NCBI GenBank assembly: GCA_900316905.1
Contig: ONET01000006.1
Coordinates: forward strand, 1-51,378
From: an uncultured Treponema sp.
GTDB lineage: Bacteria > Spirochaetota > Spirochaetia > Treponematales > Treponemataceae
Reading direction: 5' to 3'
Length of the DNA: 51,378 nucleotides
The notes beneath the pieces were generated by a model. It saw nothing but the letters and a program-made list of their open reading frames with translations. It was not told where the DNA came from and made no database searches. Each line of letters opens with the position of its first letter. Within the stretch, counting starts at the first letter, position 1. This document shows positions 47,783 to 51,378 of the stretch, in pieces. Position numbers and translations under genes: made by a program.

Positions 47783-49096
47783 TTACATATCTCCCATAGA
47801 CAGCCCGGAAACCGTATGGCTGTAACCGTTCAACTTTTGCATAAAGACGTCCGCCTTAGGCTGAACTTTTGAAAGATTGATGTTCTTAGCCTGGCGTTTA
47901 ATTTCGTAGATGCCGCAGGATTTTTCCAAATCGTTGACGGCGACGATGTCTATTTCGTTCATGGATTTTTTATCCCACCAGCCGCCGATTTTTGTGACAT
48001 TGCCTTCTTCCATTAATTTTGCGGCAAAATACCGTTCTAGAGTTTTTCCTGTGAATGTTTCGTAATCGCGGAGAATGAAATCTTTTAGCGCGTCGTAATT
48101 TCCAAGCTCGATTAAGTCCTGATGCGAATAAATGAAGCGGAAGTAAAAGAGCATGTACTCGTCCACAATTTGCCATCTTGCATTGCGGCTTTCTGATTTA
48201 GAAAGCAACGGGCGGATTTGCTCTATGACTCCAAACACTTTCTGAAGGTTTTGCAAATACGCTCCTGTGTTTTTTTGGATGACAGAATCTATTTCGCTTT
48301 GGCTTGTGAGTCCTCTTGAAATTGCCTGAAGAATTGAAAAATAGATTCCGTAGTCTTTTCCTATTTCGCTGATTAATATGTCGCGGCCATCCACCAGAAA
48401 TGGAGAAGCCATATTGCAGACTGAATCTATCATTTTAGCTTTTGTTGTCGCGCCGGCGTTCATCAAGAGGAAGATATATTTTGCCACGCCGCCGCTTAGC
48501 ATGTAAAGGCAGAGAAGGTCTTCCGCCTTGTATTTTGGATTGAAGTCCCGCAGAATCGTTTTAACAACTGACGGCGCGAACGGCTTTAGGCGCATGCTGT
48601 GCGTTGACCGGCCAAACAAGGGCTCTTTTTTGTCCATAAAGATTTTTGTCATAAGCGAATAGATTGAACCGCAGACAATCAAATTTATTTTTGAAGACGA
48701 TTTATGGCTGTCCCAAACATTCTGCATTTGGCTGAAAAAAGCTTTGTTTACATACTCAATGTCTTGGAATTCGTCGATTACAAGCGTAAAATGATTTTTT
48801 TGTGAATATGTCATTATCTGTTCAAACAAGTCTGAAAGGCCTTCAACTTTGCCAAAAATTTTTAGTCCAAGGCTTTCTTCCAGAATTTTTTGCCATTGCT
48901 CGCAAAGATTTTTTTCCGCGCTGCGTGTCGTAAAGAGATACGCGCCTTTTTTGCCATTGATAAAATGTTTAAGAAGCTGCGTTTTTCCAATTCTGCGGCG
49001 GCCAGTGAGAACCGTAAAACAAGCCGTCTTTTTTGCCTGCCTTTCAATTTGCGCCAGAGCTTCAAGTTCGTTTATTCTGTCGTAAAATCTTTCCAT
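47783..49096 (-). CDS. AAA ATPase with DUF234/PD-(D/E)XK C-terminus
   Basis: 437 residues from MERFYDRIN; a GGGG stretch sits 6 nt before this ATG. Walker A TGRRRIGKTQ (about 27-36), Walker B TLVIDEFQD, and a C-terminal nuclease-like core (EIDIVAVND...GIYEIKRQA). Such COG1672 proteins are widespread, poorly understood accessory ATPases. An in-frame open stretch upstream runs through the PFK gene on the other strand and is not used. A long palindrome lies in its leader. Confidence 0.85.
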   Translation of the reverse strand: MERFYDRINELEALAQIERQAKKTACFTVLTGRRRIGKTQLLKHFINGKKGAYLFTTRSAEKNLCEQWQKILEESLGLKIFGKVEGLSDLFEQIMTYSQKNHFTLVIDEFQDIEYVNKAFFSQMQNVWDSHKSSSKINLIVCGSIYSLMTKIFMDKKEPLFGRSTHSMRLKPFAPSVVKTILRDFNPKYKAEDLLCLYMLSGGVAKYIFLLMNAGATTKAKMIDSVCNMASPFLVDGRDILISEIGKDYGIYFSILQAISRGLTSQSEIDSVIQKNTGAYLQNLQKVFGVIEQIRPLLSKSESRNARWQIVDEYMLFYFRFIYSHQDLIELGNYDALKDFILRDYETFTGKTLERYFAAKLMEEGNVTKIGGWWDKKSMNEIDIVAVNDLEKSCGIYEIKRQAKNINLSKVQPKADVFMQKLNGYSHTVSGLSMGDM

Positions 49097-49118
49097 TTTA
49101 CACCCCGCTGTAACGACC

Positions 49119-49144
49119 ATTAATTTAATGGCCATTAAGTTAAT
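49119..49144. promoter_or_regulatory. 26-bp palindrome in the ATPase leader
   Basis: ATTAATTTAATGG / CCATTAAGTTAAT, one mismatch, centred on GGCC. It lies just downstream of the ATPase promoter (TTGACT 49172-49177, 17 bp, TATAAT 49149-49154, minus strand), at the expected transcription start: a likely operator. Confidence 0.65.
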
Positions 49145-49198
49145 GTGCATTATATTACAAAAAGTTCTTAAAGTCAATGTCACTGCCATTTTCTCCGC

Positions 49199-49227
49199 TT
49201 GAATTCCGCCGCCCCTTATGGTAGAAT
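49199..49227 (+). promoter_or_regulatory. Leaderless promoter of the second PFK
   Basis: TTGAAT (49199-49204), 17 bp, TAGAAT (49222-49227), then 7 nt to the ATG. No Shine-Dalgarno. Confidence 0.78.
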
Positions 49228-49234
49228 GTTCCGC

Positions 49235-50320
49235 ATGAGCAAGACTTCTGTAAAAAAGGTGGGAATCCTCACTAGCGGGGGAGACGCCCCAGGATTGAAC
49301 GCGGCGATTCGCGGAGTTTGCCGTTCTGGAATGGTTCAGTATGGAATGGAATTTTTTGGAATCCAAAACGGCTACCGAGGCCTTGTGCAGGGCAACATGG
49401 TTCCGCTTAAGTCGGAGGACTTGCGCGGCATTTTGACAATCGGCGGAACTCTTTTGGGAACCAGCCGCGAAAAGCCCTTTAAGGCAAAGGAACCCGATCC
49501 GGTGGCAAAAATGATGCCGGTTGACGCGATAAAAAAGAATTACAAAAAATGGGGCTTGGACGCGCTTGTCTGCCTTGGAGGAAACGGAACCAACACAACC
49601 GCCAGCCTCTTGGCCGACGAAGGCCTCAACGTGATCGGCCTTCCAAAGACAATCGACAACGACATCGTTCACACCGACATGACCTTTGGCTTTCACACAG
49701 CGCTTGACGTTGCGACGGAAGCGATTGACCGCATCCACACGACCGCGCACAGCCACAGCCGATTGATGGTAATCGAAGTAATGGGCCACAAGGCCGGCTG
49801 GCTTGGCCTTTATTCCGGAGTCGCCGGCGGCGGAGACGTGATTCTTTTGCCGGAGATTCCCTACGACATCGACAGCGTGGCCGAAAAAGTCATGCGACGC
49901 AAGGAGGACGGAAAGGAATTTTCAATCGTCGTAGTAGCGGAAGGAGCGCTCAGCAAGGCCGAAGCCAAGCTTGACAAAAAATCATTCAAAAAAGCGCGCG
50001 CCGAAATGCCTTACTCAATCGCCTACCGCGTGGCCAAGGAATTGGGCGAGCGCACAAACATAGAGTCGCGCGTGACTGTTTTGGGCTACTTGCAGCGCGG
50101 CGGAACACCTTCTCCCTACGACAGAGTTTTGGCCAGCCAATATGGTTGCGCCGCCGCCGACTTTTTGGCGCGCGGAGAGTTCGGAAAGCTTGTCGCCTTG
50201 CAAGACCAAAAGATTGTCGGAGTTCCGTTAAAAGAAGTGGCCGGCAAAGTGAAGAACGTTCCGCTTGACCACCCGATGCTTTTGGCCGCGCGCCACTTGG
50301 GAACTTCTTTTGGAGACTAA
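49235..50320 (+). CDS. 6-phosphofructokinase, second type
   Basis: 361 residues from MSKTSVKKVG. TSGGDAPGLNAAIRG, then GGNGTNTTASLL (Asn in place of the usual Asp of GGDGT), LPKTIDND, EVMGHKAGW and GYLQRGG. The Gly of GGNGT points to ATP use, the Lys of PKTIDND to PPi-type geometry. It has a leaderless promoter. It is only distantly related to the PFK at 34877. An FMN-dependent dehydrogenase gene follows after 2 bp. Confidence 0.92.
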   Translation: MSKTSVKKVGILTSGGDAPGLNAAIRGVCRSGMVQYGMEFFGIQNGYRGLVQGNMVPLKSEDLRGILTIGGTLLGTSREKPFKAKEPDPVAKMMPVDAIKKNYKKWGLDALVCLGGNGTNTTASLLADEGLNVIGLPKTIDNDIVHTDMTFGFHTALDVATEAIDRIHTTAHSHSRLMVIEVMGHKAGWLGLYSGVAGGGDVILLPEIPYDIDSVAEKVMRRKEDGKEFSIVVVAEGALSKAEAKLDKKSFKKARAEMPYSIAYRVAKELGERTNIESRVTVLGYLQRGGTPSPYDRVLASQYGCAAADFLARGEFGKLVALQDQKIVGVPLKEVAGKVKNVPLDHPMLLAARHLGTSFGD

Positions 50321-50322
50321 AA

Positions 50323-51285
50323 TTGTCCGCTAGCTACAAATGCCGCCTTTGCGCTGACTGCGACGGCGCGGCTTGCGCGGGCGAGCTTCCCGGAATGGGC
50401 GGCGTTTTTGACGGAAGGAATTTCAGCCTGAACGTAGAAGGCTGGAAAAAAATTCTTCCGTCAATTCCGCAAGAAAAATTGCAAGAGGCCGCCGCCTCGA
50501 TCGTTCCACAAAAAATACGCCTTGCTCCAATCACCGGCGCCGAAGAAAACGTCGGCTGGCCCGACGAAGAATCCTTTTACGCGCCCTTTTACGCCTTTGC
50601 CGCCGGCCTTGGAATAAAGCTGGGCGTCGGCGACGGCTGCCCCGACAACAAGCTGCTTGCCGGAATCGCGGCCGTCCAAACCTTGAACCAAGAGGCTTCA
50701 CTGACCAAGACTGCGGCCGTCTCAAACCGCGCTCCCGATGCAGCGACTCTTTCCACGCCCAAAAAGGCGGCGGTCTTTTTAAAGCCCTACCCGCAAGAAA
50801 AACTTTTGGAGCGCGCCGAATGGGCCATGCCCGTGGCCGAATATATAGGCGTTGACATTGATTCCTACAACATCGTCACGATGCGCAACAAGGTTCACCT
50901 GGAAAAAAAGACCGCCGCCCAATTGAACGAACTTCGCCACGCGACAAAGCTTCCGCTTGTCGTAAAGGGAGTCTTTGCCCAAGAGAGCCTTGATTTAATA
51001 GAAGAGCTAAAGCCGGAAGTCGCTTACATCTCAAACCACGGCGGCCGTGTTGAAACCGACATCGGATCGACCGCGCAATTCATGCTGGCCAACATCGCGC
51101 GCATAAAAAAGAGCGCCGCCGCCGTCTGGGTTGACGGAGGCCTTCGCTCTAAAGAAGACATCGCTGCGGCTTTAGCGTTAGGCGCCGAGGAAGCCTTGCT
51201 AGGCCGCCCGATAATCAGCTCTTTTTTGGAATCAGGCGCAAAAGGCTCTCAAAGCGTGGGCCAGGGAAAGCCATTTTGGCTTTAG
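50323..51285 (+). CDS. FMN-dependent alpha-hydroxy-acid dehydrogenase-like protein
   Basis: 320 residues from a TTG start 2 bp after the PFK stop. TIM-barrel FMN_dh features: LPLVVKGVFAQESLD (Lys at the flavin), AYISNHGGR (the SNHGGR motif) and VDGGLRSKEDIAAALALGAEEALLGRP (phosphate site). The N-terminus has a Cys cluster (YKCRLCADCDGAACAG). Coupled to the second PFK, so perhaps linked to glycolysis or lactate, though the substrate cannot be read from the sequence. Confidence 0.82.
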   Translation: MSASYKCRLCADCDGAACAGELPGMGGVFDGRNFSLNVEGWKKILPSIPQEKLQEAAASIVPQKIRLAPITGAEENVGWPDEESFYAPFYAFAAGLGIKLGVGDGCPDNKLLAGIAAVQTLNQEASLTKTAAVSNRAPDAATLSTPKKAAVFLKPYPQEKLLERAEWAMPVAEYIGVDIDSYNIVTMRNKVHLEKKTAAQLNELRHATKLPLVVKGVFAQESLDLIEELKPEVAYISNHGGRVETDIGSTAQFMLANIARIKKSAAAVWVDGGLRSKEDIAAALALGAEEALLGRPIISSFLESGAKGSQSVGQGKPFWL

Positions 51286-51339
51286 GCCAAAGTTCCGCCT
51301 TGGCAAAGTTCCCCACTTTTATATTTTCCAAAACTGTGG

Positions 51340-51351
51340 TATAATCGCCCT
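51340..51351 (+). promoter_or_regulatory. -10 element directly before the last gene
   Basis: TATAAT (51340-51345) ends 6 nt before the ATG at 51352; the -35 is poor. Another leaderless arrangement. Confidence 0.6.
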
Positions 51352-51378
51352 ATGCGTTTTACTAGCACGAGAGACAAA
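51352..51378 (+). CDS. thrC: N-terminus of threonine synthase (probable), cut by window edge
   Basis: Nine codons, MRFTSTRDK. The M-(R/K)-(F/Y)-x-STR start is typical of threonine synthase. Identification rests on this short match only. Confidence 0.5.

Noticed and set aside
47783..49789. A 668-residue version of the DUF234 ATPase
   Set aside because: The upstream 230 codons run antisense through the PFK gene; the conserved protein starts at METRF-type ATG 49096 after the promoter and palindrome.

Overview
The window looks like a chromosomal segment of a host-associated Treponema-like spirochaete (inference). Reasons: a FabV/TER-type trans-2-enoyl-CoA reductase like the well-known Treponema denticola enzyme, a Tp0733-like outer-membrane barrel, a cluster of LpoB/LPP20-like periplasmic proteins, and a trypanosomatid-type ('group X') phosphofructokinase. 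No rRNA, tRNA, IS transposase or CRISPR array was recognised.

The first half (1-24.6 kb) is accessory DNA. It holds a higBA-type toxin-antitoxin pair, an MGMT-like protein, an orphan membrane protein homologous to the FlhA/SctV (FHIPEP) export-gate domain, a DUF4143 ATPase divergent from a WYL regulator, a TSCPD protein followed by a five-copy tandem repeat, a bacterial PARG-like protein, a small XRE/ORF6N/Rpn-nuclease cluster, and a strikingly AT-rich operon (about 9.4-17.0 kb). That operon encodes a Ser/Thr kinase, a vWA protein, a PP2C phosphatase, a zinc-ribbon/Sel1 protein and three unknown proteins, i.e. a TerY-P-like phosphorylation triad with extra modules. Next come a UDG-like protein, a AAA+ ATPase with a stand-alone copy of its N-domain, a second WYL regulator, and an operon with a Cys-rich protein, an unknown protein, two further short FHIPEP-like membrane proteins and a large unknown protein.

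Four promoters in this half share an almost invariant 19-bp box, CTATCNNNATATGATAGAC, exactly 9 bp before a -10 hexamer. They drive the orphan FHIPEP gene, a Cys-rich gene ahead of the kinase triad, the AAA+ gene and the operon containing the two mini-FHIPEP genes. A degenerate fifth copy lies at 2224. This looks like an undescribed regulon linking orphan export-gate-like membrane proteins, zinc-binding small proteins and ATPases; it is the main discovery candidate. Two genes in the region carry poly-T frameshifts (PP2C, second mini-FHIPEP).

The second half (24.6-51.4 kb) is mostly core metabolism: thyX (broken by an in-frame TAA), fabV, fabF, a TetR regulator with a likely operator in the fabF promoter, a THUMP-type RNA methyltransferase, a five-gene envelope-protein operon, two PFKs, gdhA, adk, rarA fused to a methyltransferase-like domain, a lipoprotein, an OmpW-like barrel, folD-miaB (miaB carries an in-frame palindromic element), an acyl-CoA ligase with a histone-H1-like tail, a DUF234 ATPase, an FMN-dependent dehydrogenase, and the first codons of thrC.

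A genome-style feature is recurring leaderless genes: TTGAnn-17 bp-TAnAnT promoters placed so that the start codon lies 6-7 nt after the -10 box.
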